Shown here in pieces: positions 46,823-60,603 of a DNA stretch of 64,000 nucleotides (position 1 is its first letter; each line of letters starts with the position of its first letter). Source of the DNA: Vicia villosa (lineage: Eukaryota; Streptophyta; Magnoliopsida; Fabales; Fabaceae); NCBI RefSeq assembly GCF_029867415.1, contig NC_081183.1, forward strand, positions 31,769,806 to 31,833,805, read 5' to 3'. The notes beneath the pieces were generated by a model. The model did no database searches and was not told the origin of the DNA. It worked only from the letters and a program-made list of their open reading frames with translations. A program made the translations under genes and the position numbers.

Positions 46823-49800
46823 ACTCTCCCCCACTTAGAACATTTCCGTCCTCGGAAATATCCCAAACGCAAACAAACCTGGACACGCTCTCGCATCCGA
46901 CTAACCAACTATCAAGCCACGGAAGCAACGACACAATCAGCACCAACAACGAATCACTCTAGCTAAAAGCAAAACAACCAAAACACAACAACGACAACGA
47001 GATGCAATGCCCATACAATGCACTCATCGACTAACACAAAAACACAAGAAATAACCAAGACACAGACAACAACCCGGTCGCACAACATCCAAACAACCAT
47101 GCCAAGACATAGCAGTCAAACATGTAACCAAAACATCTGGTGGTCTTATAATTCCTACCACATCCACTGTCCACAATTTGAACTCTAACAATTCATACAC
47201 ATACGAACCGCGTCATTTCACGCTTCCGATGCACACTCTGATTTCCCACAACAAACAGATTTACCAATTACATATCCAACTTCCAGCCTTTTCTAGTATT
47301 CACCAGAAACTCATTGTTCTCTCTTAACATACTCAACCTCTTAATATGTTGTGTTAGCTTGCACATTAGACAAAAGTCTTTGTATTATCCAATCAAAGGC
47401 AAAAAGCTAATCCAAACACATCCTTGTTTCACAACACAAGCCCTCATAGATCCTTAAGTGATCAAATTGTCCTCTCAGCCTGACCATCCGTTTGAGGATG
47501 AGACGCCAATCTCAATGCAACTTCGTACCCAAAGTACTTTGTGAACCTTCTCCAAATTCCCGAAATAAACCTCGGATATCAGTCTGAACGTTACCTTACG
47601 AAACATCATGCAAATAAACAACCTGACCAATATACAACTTGCAAGTACTTCCATCGGTTAATCCATTCTTATCTGAATAAAGTGAGCATATTTCGTCAAT
47701 ATATCCACAATAACCCAAATCACCTCACAATTACTCGAAGTCCTCGGCAAACCAAAAACAAAATCCATAGAAATGTTATTCCGCTTCCACTCAGGAATGG
47801 ATGACCGTTACATCAAACTAGACGACTTCTGACAAGTCAAACACAAATAAACAAATCCCTTCATATCCTTCTTCATTACCTTGTCACTAAAAATGACCTT
47901 CTCAAATCTTGATACATCTTAGTAGCATCAGGGTGAATACTCAAATCACTATGACACGCTTCATCCAAAGTCCTCTTTTCAAATCCGAGCATTAGGAACA
48001 CAAACTTGATCATGACATCCCATGACATTGTTCTTATCAATCCGAAGATCACTATCTTTATCTTTGACAAATCAATTTTCATCTTATTAACCCATTCAAA
48101 TCCGATTTCTGACCTTTTCTAATCTCATCAAGAATACCATAAGTAAGCTTTCACATATAAAGCTCAACACCTGAAGAAGTCTCTTTACAAACCAAACTCA
48201 AATCTCACAACTGTTTCAACAATCACAATACTCGAATCATCAACATAGACGTATGCAATGGTTTCTCATATTCAACTCGTTCTGATCAAACGAATACTTC
48301 AAACTCTTGTAGTCACTTACACACACAAATCTAGATCCAAAAAATTAGTGCCTTCAAATTTCCCAAACAGAAATAACAACTGCCAACTCTAAATCTTGTG
48401 ACAGATAAATCCTTTCAAAAATCTTAACTCGCATAAAAGCATAAACCTCCACTTACCCCTTGAACATTCACTTCACTCAACCAAAAACTCACACAAGGAA
48501 ACTTAGCAAACAACTTCTTCTTCCCAACACGGACAAAACAATTCTCAAGTACTTAGCATGATCATTTTCACACTGATGATACCTATACCTCAAATCAAAC
48601 TTGCAAAACAAACAAGCTCAAACCAATTTGATCCATCAAAATATCAATCCTCGAAAGTGGATACTTTTCCTTAATTGTCACTTTTCTCAATTGTCTAAAA
48701 TCGACACAAAGCCTCATAGAACCTTCCTTCTTAACCAAAAAAAACACATGCACCCTACGGCGACACACTTGAGCGAACAAACCTCTTCTCAAGAAAATCC
48801 TTAAGTTGACTCCTCAACTCTTTCAACTCAGAAGTTGGCATCCGATACGGAACCCTCGACAAAACAATAGTTCTAGGAACTAAATCCGTCAAAATAGAAC
48901 TCCCAGACGAAATTCCCCTTTTTCTACGACGAATCACTTAAACCTTCAAGAAACACTTATACAAATGCACAACTATCCGCAATTCCCACAATTGCTATTC
49001 CTCAAGAACATCCAAAGTCGTCGACAACATAAACAACATCGTACCACCTTGCACCAACTCATTCACTTCCAATATTATCAAACTAGCCAGATAAGCCTAT
49101 CACGTCCAATACGATCCCGTCTACTATCAACAAGAGATTAAGGGTGATCAAGTCCTCAATTTGTAAATAGGTAGCCGACAATCATAATAGAGTATAAACT
49201 ATCAGTACCAACATTAATAATATTCTTTTCCAACTTTTGCTCATAGCACAGAAGCACTATGATTCCATAATTCACAACTCTCCCAAGATTACCTGAGCCA
49301 GCTAACACTGACGTTCGGTAGCTACGTACCAAAACACTTCTAACAATATCTCAAAACAAAATACCTGAGATCCTACTCATCTCTTCATATTCCTAATTCT
49401 TACTCGAGTTTCAGAACATTTCCAACAACGTCAATAACTCCTACCACTGTCCCAATTACTTACAAAAAATCCTACAACCAGGTCTACCACAATACTTTCC
49501 TAAATCACTGATCCAACAAAGACACCTCACACAAGGCTACTCAAAAAACAACTTCACAGTCCATCAGCAGCGTTAGAGCATCACAACTTTCTAAATTCCA
49601 TTCTTTAGAAATAACCAAAATCTACTCCGAGACACTCCAACTTGATTAACAATCAAAGTCTTAAGTCCAAGTCACCTTCACTTCAGAAAATAACGAATTC
49701 CAACAACACTAGTACTTCTGCCCTCAGTAGCATACTAACATCTTGCAACTGAAACATACCCGAGAAGCATATCTTCTCCCCCACTTAGCTTCAAACCATT

Positions 49801-49926
49801 CCTGCATACAACTGACTAGAGGCACAACAAGTACTGACATTGCTCCACACACTTATCACGTACTGAGGAATTAAACAACATTAGACAACACTGGCCGGAC
49901 AGACCGACCTGCTCTGATACCACTAA
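46823..49926 (-). pseudogene. Broken gag-pol interior of the nested gypsy element
   Basis: Read on the - strand from 49926 down, gag and protease are not recognisable. 48937-48760 reads [20 protein letters not shown], and 48740-48600 [20 protein letters not shown] with [15 protein letters not shown] (RT fingers; the catalytic YxDD box was not found), in another frame. Near 48000-47880 follows the integrase zinc-finger region (DLSIHPDATKMYQDLRRSF). Order is correct but stops and frameshifts abound, and 3.1 kb is too short for a full interior. Confidence 0.8.
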
Positions 49927-52584
49927 TGTAACACCCCAATTCTACCCAAGCATTTAGGTAAGAAAATATCAGAGTATTAAAATTTCATACAACACAATTA
50001 GGATGTTACACTAAGTAACCAAACAAACACCTAGAGAACAAACGGACATCAGCGATGCCAAAAGCATACAACACCTGCCAATAAAACGATACATAACACA
50101 CGGAAGATATGAACATATAAATGTATGTATAGCTCTCACTCTCAAAGAGGAGTTTTCCAAAACAAAATGTTTACAATACACATCATCACATCATCACATA
50201 TACATGTTCAAAAGAGTCATATACAAATAAATAACAACAGACTCCCGACTACCCGGTGTTACGTATCAAAGCAACTGACAAGACCGACTGGAGAACTACC
50301 TCTTCCAAAAGACTCCTAAAGCGGCTAATCTGCAGGATGCCACTCAAGCATCAAATCGGCAGAAGGGTGAGAATATAATTTATAATGAAGAAGCATGATA
50401 AATATAGTAATGCCAACAAGTATCATAAAAAATCATACAACAAAGTAATCCACTAAGTCAACCACAATCAATATATAAGTAATGTGACACATGAATGATA
50501 ATATAAATTATAAAGACAGACAATGATGAATGAGACTCGACTGTGCATATGCATGTGGTACCAAATCCGGAGTAAACTCCTCCTTGTCATGATGACAAAT
50601 ACACCTTTGCCGAGCATTATGCTGGGACTTCTTTCCCTCAGGAAAATACACCTTTGTCGAGCGGTAAGCTACGACTAATCGTCATCGAGCATTTCGCCCC
50701 CACTGATGACCTCTTGCCACTCGGGCAAATACACCTTTTTACCGAGCATTAAGCTCCCACTGGTAATAATTGCCAATTCAGGCCACCTGTTAATAGCATT
50801 CCGCCATTAACGTATTGAAATGTTATGATGTGCAAATATATGACTCTATTACATGACAAAAACATCATCAACAATATAACACGGTCACATACTCACGTTA
50901 CACCGTTTATATTCTATCCAAAAGGATACATCACCAATTAATAACATCGTTATCAATTATATCACACCATAATTACCACACAAGCATTAATAAGCACACA
51001 ACACACATTCACCGTCAAAACATACTGGCCACATCGGCATAGATGAACGTATAACACACTTATACACATCAAGTTAATATTGGCCATCGGCCAACAACTT
51101 CATCAATACATCATCAACAAGTTGTAATAACAACAATTCAACAATGATAATACATCTTTCTCATAACAACAATTACTTGCCATAAGGCCACACATCATGT
51201 TAACAACAAACAACCAAACATTGTCACATATCAAGAATGAATATTCATTAATACATAACACATACGAACATGATTTCATGTTAATCCACACATCAACAAC
51301 AATTGCAACCAAGCACTATGATTGTTTACCAATCATATCGCGCATATAAATAATTATGTGTTTTCATCAACAACAGCTCATAACCAATTAATAACAAGCT
51401 AACCAAGCCTATACTATCATATAGAACATCCAACTAGCTTCCTAACGCTTCGAACAGCGTATGAAACGGAGTTACGGATCAAAAGTTACAAGGTTTCAAA
51501 GTTTGGATAATTGAACATACTACACAATTCATCACTTGATCCTAATAAAAATAATGGGATACTACATCCTATGAATCATTTAATTAGATAATAATATAGT
51601 TCATTGCGTTAGCTTTCCGACGCTTCGAACGGCGACAAAATCGGAGTTACGGTTCATAAGTTACGAAGTTTCGAAGTTATGGAAAAACAGAAAATGTTGT
51701 TGGCCGCTTGAGCTCCGCTCAGCGGACCCTGCCAGAAGCAAGCCAAAGAAAACTCCGCTCAGCGGACCCCCCTCCGCTCAGCGGACCTGCGAGAACCCAG
51801 AAAAAACCAGCACGAACCAGAACTGTTCTAATCCCCTTATACCCACCAAAACCACTCCAAAACATCATTATAACACCAATACCACACATACATACTATAT
51901 AAACAACATAACATCAAACTTTTCATGGTTGATTCATCAATCTTTCTCAAAACCTAACTTTTTCTCCAACTTCAATCAAGCCATAGAAATGGAAAACAAA
52001 CATGATCAATCACCATAACACAACAAGGATATGATTCTATACAAAATACCAACCAAGACATGTTTGAATCTTGCTATATCATGAAAACATCACAACTTCT
52101 TACAAAACAAGCAAGAATGGAAAACATGGAAAGGATGAAGAAGATGAACAAGAACAAGACTATAAGAATCATACATTCAAGATAAATTAGATTCACCCCC
52201 CTACCTTGGTTTGATTCTTCATCTTCTCCAAAATCCCCTTCTTCCTTTTCTCCATCTTTGCTCTTCTTCTTTCTCTCTTCCCTTTCTTTCTCTTCTTTTT
52301 CTTTCAACCCTTTTTCCTTTCTCACAAATATCTCTTTCTTATAAAGAAAATATCTACCCCGCGGAAATGACCAAAATGCCCCTACGCTCAAATATCGTTC
52401 AAACGCCCCCAAAACGCGGAATATTACCTTAATAATATTTCTAGTACCAAAAATATGAAAACCTTCAATTAAATATTAGTCCGCCATCCCGAACTAATAC
52501 CGACTGAAACGACTCCAAAAACGGTAAAATTCCAATAAACGTCACAAACGTCCAAATCAAGCATATACTTATTTTTCCGGGCGT
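49927..52584 (-). repeat. 5' LTR of the nested gypsy element (4 nt short)
   Basis: 2658 bp. It matches the left LTR across the site where the long solo LTR sits (near 52310). It ends ..CCGGGCGT, then runs straight into host integrase instead of the expected TACA. Confidence 0.92.
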
Positions 52585-54107
52585 CTACTTTAAGAAGTTT
52601 TCATTTTCTCTCGAGTCAATTTCACCTTCTCGGTAGTCTCTCGAACAATTTCCGGTCCAAGTACTACATTTTCTCCAGATTCATGCCAACACAACAGAGT
52701 TCTACATCTTCGACCATACAACGCTTCAAACGGTGCCATTCCAATACTAGAATGGTAACTGTTATTATAAGTGAATTCGATCAATGGAAGATAAGTATCC
52801 CACGAACCTCCCTGCTCAAGAACTCACGCTCTCAATAGATCCTCTAACGACTGAATAGTCCTCTCTGTCTGACCATCCGTCTGATGGTGATACGCTGAAC
52901 TCAACCTCAACTTAGAACCCAACGCCTCTTACAAACTCTTCCAAAAATCAAAAGTGAACCTCTGATCTCTATCCGACACAATACACAAAGGAATACCATG
53001 CAACTTAACACTTACGCTAGTATAAATCTGTGCCAACTTCGACACTGGATAAGTGATATTAATAGGAATTAAGTGATCCGAATTCGTAAGCCTATCAACA
53101 ATCACCCAAATAGAATCATTTCCTCTCACAGTATTTGGTAATCCTGTCACAAAGTCCATTGAAATGCTATCCCACTTCCATTTTGGAACTTATAACGGTT
53201 GGATCAACTCTGCAGACTTCTGATGTTCAACTTTAGATTTCTGACAAGTTAAACATGCATACACAAACTGCACTACGTCACGCTTCATTTCAGGCCACCA
53301 AAATAACTTCTTCAAGTCTTGGTACATTTTAGTAGCTCCTGGATGAATACTCAAATTGCTTCTATGACTTTCCTCAAGTATCACTCTCTTGATTTATCCA
53401 TTATCAGGAATACAAATTCGATTACAGAATCTCAACACACCTTACGCATCTAATTTGAAATCATTATTCTCATACTGATCAATCCCAACCATCGAATCTA
53501 CCAATTTCACATCTAACTTCTGAGCTTCCTTGATATTGTCCATAAACTCATTATTAATTGTAAGCATTCCCAACATAACGCTCTTCGGTGTCACCTTGCA
53601 AAATAAACTCATATCTATGAACTGCTCGATTAATTCCAACTCCATAACCATCATTGGCGACATATGTAAAGTCTTCCGGCTTAAAGCATCAGCCATTACA
53701 TTAGCTTTACCTAGGTGATAATTCAAACCGAAAATCGTAATCTTTTAATAACTCCAACCATCTCCATTGTCTCGTATTCAATTCTTTCTAGTCGAATAGA
53801 TACTTTAAACTCTTATGGTCACTAAATACTTCAAATCTAGAACCATAAAGATAATGTCTCCAAATCTTCAGCACAAAAACAACTACAACCAGTTCTAAAT
53901 CATGGGTAGGATAATTCTTTTCATGAACTCTCAATTGCCTTGACGCATAAGCAACTACCTTATCATTCTGCATAAGCACACCTCCTAAACCCATCTTTGA
54001 AGCATCACAATATACTACAAAGGATTCTCCCGGATCATGTAACGTCAAAATCGGAGCCGGCATCAATCTCTTTGAAATTCTGGTGACACCAGACTCAGAT
54101 GTCATAT
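52585..54107 (-). pseudogene. Tekay-like RNase H and integrase with stops
   Basis: From 54107 down: RNase H ([57 protein letters not shown]). The integrase zinc finger follows (HRSNLSIHPGATKMY.. with CLTCQKSK), then the catalytic core ([16 protein letters not shown], and an Asp/Glu-containing QTDGQTER stretch) and the segment FEALYGRRCR. At least four stop codons lie in it. The 5' side ends abruptly near 54107 at other repeat sequence. Confidence 0.88.
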
Positions 54108-55330
54108 AAGGATGTCTTGAAATATGATCTGACATTATAAAACAGACAAGGTAAGAGTACAAATAACAGTGCAGGAAAGCAATAAAAACACAACAGAATT
54201 GTTTACCCAGTTCGGTGTGTAACTAAACCTACTCTAGGAGCTACCAAGCCAGGGATGAAGTCCACTATTAGCAGTATCAATTAAGAGCTATACTCCCAGT
54301 TTACAACTCCTCACTTAATAACTACCTAACGACCCTTCTACCTAGGTCCTCCCTAGATATGAGAAACCCCTCTCACTCCCAATCATCGCAATGATGTCTA
54401 GCAGTCAACACCTCAGCCACTACATCAACAGCCCTTCACCAACATTCTAAGCACATATACAAAGTCAACTTGAAGTTGCTTACAAGCTTTCTCCAAGAAT
54501 AAAACTTCACTCATTGCTTCATAGCTTCTGAGTGAGTAAAACAAACCTCTTGCCTATAGGCTTCGAGGCACAAATCAGTGACCATCCCATAAACCGGGTG
54601 GTTCACTTACATGGCTAACCCTAAAAACTACATCTTATCAATACTCGGCTAGCTTACTAAAACTAGGTTAGAACTACTTATTTATAACCTATTACCCAAC
54701 TGGATTTGGGCCTTCAATTACAACCTTATTTGCTGTTACAAAACAGCATAAAACTTCTGCTAAAAGAAAGGTTTTTAATCATAAATTTCCTAAATTGTCT
54801 CCATAATTAGAAACTATATGATCTTCAATATTCTGAATTGATTCTTTTGACCTTTAAATTGTAACAAATTGACATAACAAACTGTTGCTAAAATTTCTCC
54901 ACAGTATAAGCTCCAAGATATTCTCCACAAAAATCTCCATAAAATATGCTCCAAGTAACAACAATAAGTTGTTACACTTTTGCAATAGATCCTCCTATAA
55001 AATCTTTCAACATTTAGTTTCCTAAATGTTCTCCTTGATCTCCTTAGATATAGCTCCACATAGGATTCAATGTTTTAGAAATATTCTATTTTTGTTATAA
55101 CAGAATTCAAACTTTCAGCTCAAATACGATGTCACGACATCTTCTTCGACATGTTGTTCCAGATGTTGAAACATTTTAACACAACATGTTTCTCCATTAA
55201 ATAGAACTTCAACCTGCTTTCTCTTACAAGTTATAATTCTATTTAACCTATTGTTGCTAAATTAGTTTCACCAAACATAAAGCTAATCTGAAAACATCTA
55301 CACTCTTCTTCAATTCAGTAAAACTTTCTT
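54108..55330. repeat. LTR-like sequence, probable copia, boundaries unresolved
   Basis: No ORF of value. The text 'acccagttcggtgtgtaact' and 'ctaggagctaccaagcc' is of the kind seen at the ends of plant copia LTRs. It abuts the truncated RNase H, so it either inserted there or was joined by a deletion. Confidence 0.35.
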
Positions 55331-55499
55331 CACATTGAATGTCACATACAAACGCTTTACCTTTACAAGTCAGCTGCGTCTATGGAAGTGTCAACTTAGA
55401 AAAACCTTCGATAAACCATCTATAATAATGATTAATGGAAGGGTAAGTATGAAGTTGTTACCAATGATCTTACTGAACTTCAAGAAAAAGTGTTTGGGC

Positions 55500-57166
55500 A
55501 TAAAAACTGGTGTAGAGGCTAGAGAAGGAGGTGGATAGTCTGTCTAGTCTCCAAAAGGAAGTGAACACTGTTAGGTGCCAAATTGTGTTAATATTTGCTC
55601 TTGTATTTGGTACCTGTCGACTAATTTATCGCATATTCTTGTGATCCCCGTTTATTTTGAAGTAAATAATAGTAGTTAGTTAATTAAGCTTTTGTTTTTT
55701 GTTAATCTCTTTTCTAGTTGATTTTTGTACAGGTTTTCTCTTTTAGGTGGAACTTGAGGCTTGAAAAGATGAAAGAATTGCAAAGAAGAAATTTCAAAGT
55801 CAGCCTCAAGGGCGCGTCGCGCGCTGAAGAGATATTTTTGGGTCAAATTCCAGGGGCTTGCGCGCGCCGCGAGCTAAGAAGCGCGCGATGCGCGCTTTAG
55901 GGCGGTTTGATCATTAATGAGGTGGGCGCGACGCGGGCAAGAGCGCGCGACGCGCGTTGGACAGAACTTGATTTTTGTATAAATAGATCAGTACTGTTTT
56001 TTAGAATGGTTACACTATTTTGAGAGCCAAGGAACCCTAATACCACTGTAGCAACATAGAATCGGATAATCGGAGCATTGATCGTGGAGAAATCACCATT
56101 GATGCTTGCTATTCTTCATCCTTTCCTTCTTGTGCAAGCTACCATGTCTATGGATAGCTAAACTCTTTTGGTGTCAAGGCTTTGATGTAATCTTCCTTAC
56201 CTTTTGTATGTTTTCCGTGTGAATATTGTGTAATGAACAAGTTATTAATCAATATAGATGATCTAGTTTGTTTACTCTTGAATTTCTATGGTTTAAATGT
56301 TTGTGAAATACAATATTTCAATCTTGAACTAACTCTATCATCTATCAAACATTAAGTCTAGACATGGAATTAATGGTTGATAATCACTTTGTATCGGTTT
56401 ATAAATGTTATTTGTATTGTTCAAACGGTTGAGAAATCATTGGTTGAACAATACGGTAAATCTTGCTATAACGTTGCGGAAACGAACGGTATAGACGAAC
56501 GATACGTGAAGTATTGATTGATAACGAATTCTTACGCATGTTTATAGGAAGACATACAATATTAGGTCGATTGGATCAAGTCTTGATACTTTTCTTTAAA
56601 CTTAGAACTTTCCTAATTTTAATCTTTGCTACTAAACTTGTGAATGATCTTTTACCAAACCAAACCCAAAGTAACTTTAACTCAAGACAATATAAACTAT
56701 AGAACGGCGGTGATATCGCACCAATCCCTGTGGAAACGATAAACTAAAAGTACTCCAAAAATACTTTCAACAAACACCCACGATATTTCTTCCAACTTGG
56801 TTGCCAATATGACCAATCTGGAGGGATCTTTGGATGATAAAGAAAAGGCCCTAAAAAGCGTTGACTTATGAGGAAAAGTTGTCCTTCTGGGTTACTTTAG
56901 TTGAAAAGGCCTGGAGAAGGAGAAAGAAGCCCATAAGGAGCAGGTGGCGGGGTTGAAAAATGAATGTCACAATTATGTTGAAGAAGATCTCAAGGGAGTC
57001 TTCGATGCTTTCAAGAATGCTTACGACCAAGTGGAGGTGTTGTGTCCGGGTATCCAGAATCCTCGGCAAATGATGCACATCAGAAGAAGGTTGTTGGTGG
57101 GGAGATTGTCAATGACCACGAGACTGGGGAGAAAGAAGGATGATTTCGTGATCTTTTTAATATTGT
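55500..57166 (+). pseudogene. Decayed coiled-coil ORF split by a solo LTR
   Basis: Before the LTR one frame reads KEVDSLSSLQKEVN. After it, frames read DISSNLVANMTNLEGSLDDK, then AGLKNECHNYVEEDLKGVFD, then VGEIVNDHETGEKEG and a stop near 57140. Heptad-like leucines and charge suggest a coiled coil, similar to ORFs found with plant retroelements. Stops and at least one frameshift show it is dead. Host family not identified. Confidence 0.55.
55569..56772 (+). mobile_element. Solo LTR, 1204 bp
   Basis: TGTTAGGTGCC...CTTTCAACA with perfect 5-bp duplication AACAC (55564-55568, 56773-56777). A GC-rich cluster of 'gcgcgacgcg' words (55811-55955) precedes a TATA box (TATAAATA, 55978-55985). Near its end is 'atatcgcaccaatccctgtg', a phrase common to plant gypsy LTRs. 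Orientation follows the TATA box. Confidence 0.9.
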
Positions 57167-57179
57167 TGAGGCTTTGATC

Positions 57180-58593
57180 AGTCGTGTTTTCATTGGTTTA
57201 ACATGTGTTTTTATATTAATTCTTAGTATTTTTTATTAAATTTTGTTCAATTTACTTTCATTTTTCTACTTTTATTTGTGTTTTAATTAAGTGTTTTGAA
57301 GATGCAAAAGTCGAAGTATAATGTGCATTGGAAGAAAAACCGGGGAAGAACGCACAAAAGGAGGGTGCCATAAACCTGACTAAAGCCCATTACATCCAGG
57401 CGGTAGTGGTTGTTACGATCATAACAGGTGCAAAATCTCCACCTTTCCAAATCAGGTTCCCAATACAAAAGTTCATAGAGCATTACGGCCAGACCATAAT
57501 GGTTGTTACGGGTCATAATGCGTGCAATGAAAACATATGATTCCATTTTCTATGCTATTTTTCTTCCACCTCTTCAATAATTTCCTGTTACAAACGGCAC
57601 ATTAAGGCCTCATTACATGAAATTATGCATCTCTTAATGGTCCTAGACCTATAAATTGCCTCATGAAATTATGCATCTCTTATAATGGTCCTAGACATAT
57701 AATAATAATTTATTTTTTTAATTTCTTTTAATAATTTATAATTTAATTTAAGTTATTATTAGTTTTTATAAATATAATAATTTATATTATTATTAAAATG
57801 AAAAAACAATATAAATGACATGAAATTTTAAATAGACCTATCAAACATATCATATCACGTCATCAATTCAATTGTTCCCTGGTAAAAATAACACTTAAAT
57901 AAAATGAGAAACTAAAATCTCAAAAAGTTAAAATAAATAAAAAGATTAAAATACCAGTTTTTAAAATAGAGGGTTCAACACCTTTTAAAAAAATGAAAAT
58001 ATGAGAACAAAGTTACATTTAAATCTACAAAATATGTGTTAATTAACATTTAATGGTACCTGATGCATATAATTAATAACGAGTTTTCGTCTATAAATTC
58101 TAGTTTAATTGAAAGAAATCGATATTGATAAATCATATGTTATCATTAAAATACAAATTCTGATATTCAAGATTATATGTGTAAATTTTTAGTAGTCATT
58201 CTGTTCTTAAAAAAACACTTGAAACTCCAAAAGTAAAATAGTATTAGTGTCTGTATAGAAAATTATTAAATAATTCATCCTTTGAATTTTGAAGTAGTTG
58301 TTGTGGATAAGCAGGTGAGACAAAGCACTGGTTATGGATAAGCAGGTGAGACAAAGCACACACACACGTGGAGTATTTATATTTATTAAGTAAAAGTCGA
58401 AGGAAGGAGTATGAGAAGATGTACGTAAAATATCCAATGATGAATGCCAATGTGTTGGATAAGAGTTGCTGGCATGGGATAGCATAGTTGACGCAGATTC
58501 TATGGGAATTGGAAGTTAAGATAAAGATGACAGGTTTTAGATTAAGAATGAATCAGCATTGGTCAAAAGTGATAGTTAGATCGATATACTTTT

Positions 58594-58600
<7 letters not shown>
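57180..58600. other. Intergenic repeats, no gene recognised
   Basis: 57387-57530 holds two diverged units with 'tggttgttacg..tcataa' about 92 bp apart. 57615-57700 has a direct repeat with 'atgaaattatgcatctctta'. 58306-58356 has a 24-bp near-tandem pair (ggataagcaggtgagacaaa). The rest is AT-rich. Confidence 0.5.

Positions 58601-58602
<2 letters not shown>

Positions 58603-58679
<77 letters not shown>
58603..58679. repeat. (TA)n microsatellite
   Basis: About 38 uninterrupted TA units. The overlapping 103-codon ORF is an artefact. Confidence 0.98.
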
Positions 58680-58682
<3 letters not shown>

Positions 58683-58954
58683 ATTATCGATTTATTTAGT
58701 GTATTTTTTTTTTCCTTTCAAAATCGGTATAGTTTGAGTTGGATTAGTTTTAGTATCAAGTGGTATGCTCCTTTCTTAATCGCTGTTGTGGAAAATTGAA
58801 TTGTAATTTTTCTTATCAAGTTCAGTATTAATCACCATTAGACCAATTATGTTCAGCGTCAATCACCACTAGACCAACTAACTATGAGCTGATTTAGTGT
58901 ACTTTTAGTTTCATATTTAGAGCTCTTATAATTAATTTTGAATGTATAGTATTG

Positions 58955-59420
58955 ACTTGGTATGTTTAATTGTTCTCTCAAGTAAAATTGATTATATATT
59001 TTAGAATTGATTATATTTATAGTTAAAATTTATAAATTTTTTGATTAAACATAACTTTTATATTAAAATTTATGGTTGAGCTCATTTTTTACAAGATTTT
59101 ATTAAAATATGAATTATTTTATCTTAAATTCACTTTTAAACATAATTAATTTAATAAATCAATTTATTTAAAATGATTTTTTTTTCACCGCAGAATAAAA
59201 AACATGCTTATTGTAAGTTTGATTTCACGTTTGGAGTTATCAAAATTGATTTCAGATGTGTATAATTGATTTTGACATATTTGAATGCTCTCTAATAGAA
59301 TTGATTATATTTTTCAAAATGAATTCTAATTAAAAATTGTAATTTTAATTTTTGAGTGATTTTTACACTAGTATTTATTGTACAAATCATTTTTACATAA
59401 ATTTATTCAAACATAAACCA
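58955..59420. mobile_element. Degenerate MITE related to the intron 2 MITE
   Basis: It shares words such as 'gatttttacactagtattt' and 'tttttacataaattta' with 32395-32460, along with the many 'aattgatt' units. No clean inverted ends or target duplication can be set. Confidence 0.4.
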
Positions 59421-59552
59421 CTTTACCTTCAACTTATTTTATTCTCATTTTGATCATATACTAAACGATAGACAAATCAGTTGCCATTTTAAATTGGTGT
59501 TTTGGTTGATAGTGTTTATTGTATTGTCCTTTGTCTAGACTTAACCAGTGTT

Positions 59553-59745
59553 GGTTGTTATTCCATAATCAATATGTCTTAAGTTGTTAAGTGACAAGTA
59601 GTTTAAGAACTAGTTAGTTGTTATTCCATAATCAATATGTCTTAAGTTGTTAAGTTACAAGTAGTTTAAGAATTAGTTAGTTGTTATTCCATAATCAATT
59701 ACGTCTTTAAGTTGTCAAGTGACAAGTAGTTTAACAACTAACTAA
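59553..59745. repeat. Tandem repeat, about 63 bp x 3
   Basis: Three successive units start with 'ttgttattccataatcaat' (about 59555, 59618, 59681). Units 1 and 2 differ at a few bases; unit 3 has small indels. Confidence 0.92.
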
Positions 59746-60603
59746 TCTAGTTAGTTAGTTGAGTTGATTATTTAACCAACGAGTTATATAAAGTTGTTGT
59801 TCAATTTAGTTTTCAATTAATGTAATAATCCATTCACTTTCAACACCACTTCATCTTTTCCATTTGTATATGTATTATTTCTTACATCACAAGAAACAAT
59901 AGAGACACTAATAGTTGGCATGAAGAGTTTAATTTGATCTTAGGGAAACACCAGAGAATTTTGAGGGGTTATGCCATTGAAAAACATATTGTGAGGAGTG
60001 AGATTTAGTATTCTTATACACAAGAATGATTCCACCAAACATCTTAGTTCTTGATTGAAGTAATTGAAAAACATGGACTACTTTGATTAAATCTTAGTTT
60101 GGAGTTCAAAAAATGCCTTGGATGGTGCAAAATGTTGAACATGTGACTTCACACATAAGATGGGGTGAATTGTGTGTTTTAGAAAAATTTGATTTTGAAA
60201 AACTTTTAGAATTAATTTCAAAGTTCAAAATGGTATTATAAAGGTTTTGGAAATAAGTAGTAGAAATTTAAATAGCGGAAAGTAAAAGTTAAGGGAAGAG
60301 AGAAGATACCAGAAATTATATAGGTTCAGTCAAGAAGACTTCGCTTTGTCCCCAAGATTTGATCTTGAGAGTATCCAATAAAATTTAAGAGCTTTTAGTG
60401 GGTTGAACCCCCTTATATAAGAAAAATGAAGTTTGTGGTTAAATTTTAACCAAACAATAAACACAAAGTGAAACACTTAGTCTTCCTTCCAAACGATGGA
60501 CCGAAGAGGTTAGTCTCCTTTCCATAATAAACTTGAATCGATTAGTCTTCAAGATTTAAACCAAGATTTTACATGGCCTGATCTTGAACTTGAGTGAGCT
60601 TTT
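59746..60603. other. Non-coding DNA with LTR-like debris
   Basis: No gene. From about 60140 'agatggggtgaattgtgtgt' and 60320-60600 read like a plant copia LTR or 5' leader remnant. The SIRE-like copy B inserted at 60604. Confidence 0.35.

Larger units (their letters stand above)
40458..52584 (-). mobile_element. Non-autonomous Tekay-like gypsy element nested in the host element
   Basis: Left LTR 40458-46822 (itself interrupted), interior 46823-49926, right LTR 49927-52584. An initiator tRNA-Met PBS (TGGTATCAGAGCAGG on the - strand) lies just inside the right LTR; the PPT (aagtgggggagagt) lies just inside the left LTR. The interior keeps only broken pol pieces. The right end has lost the last 4 nt of the LTR, the target duplication, and about 95 bp of host integrase. 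Confidence 0.9.
37893..54107 (-). mobile_element. Tekay/Del-like Ty3/gypsy element, host of nested insertions
   Basis: The 3' LTR (37893-38877) is followed by the PPT, the C-terminal integrase region (38878-39074 plus 40227-40457) and, after a large insertion, the rest of integrase up to RNase H (52585-54107), all on the - strand. Order and motifs fit a chromovirus of the Tekay type. Its 5' half (gag, protease, most of RT, 5' LTR) is missing beyond about 54107. Interrupted by a solo LTR (39075-40226) and a second gypsy element (40458-52584). Confidence 0.85.
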
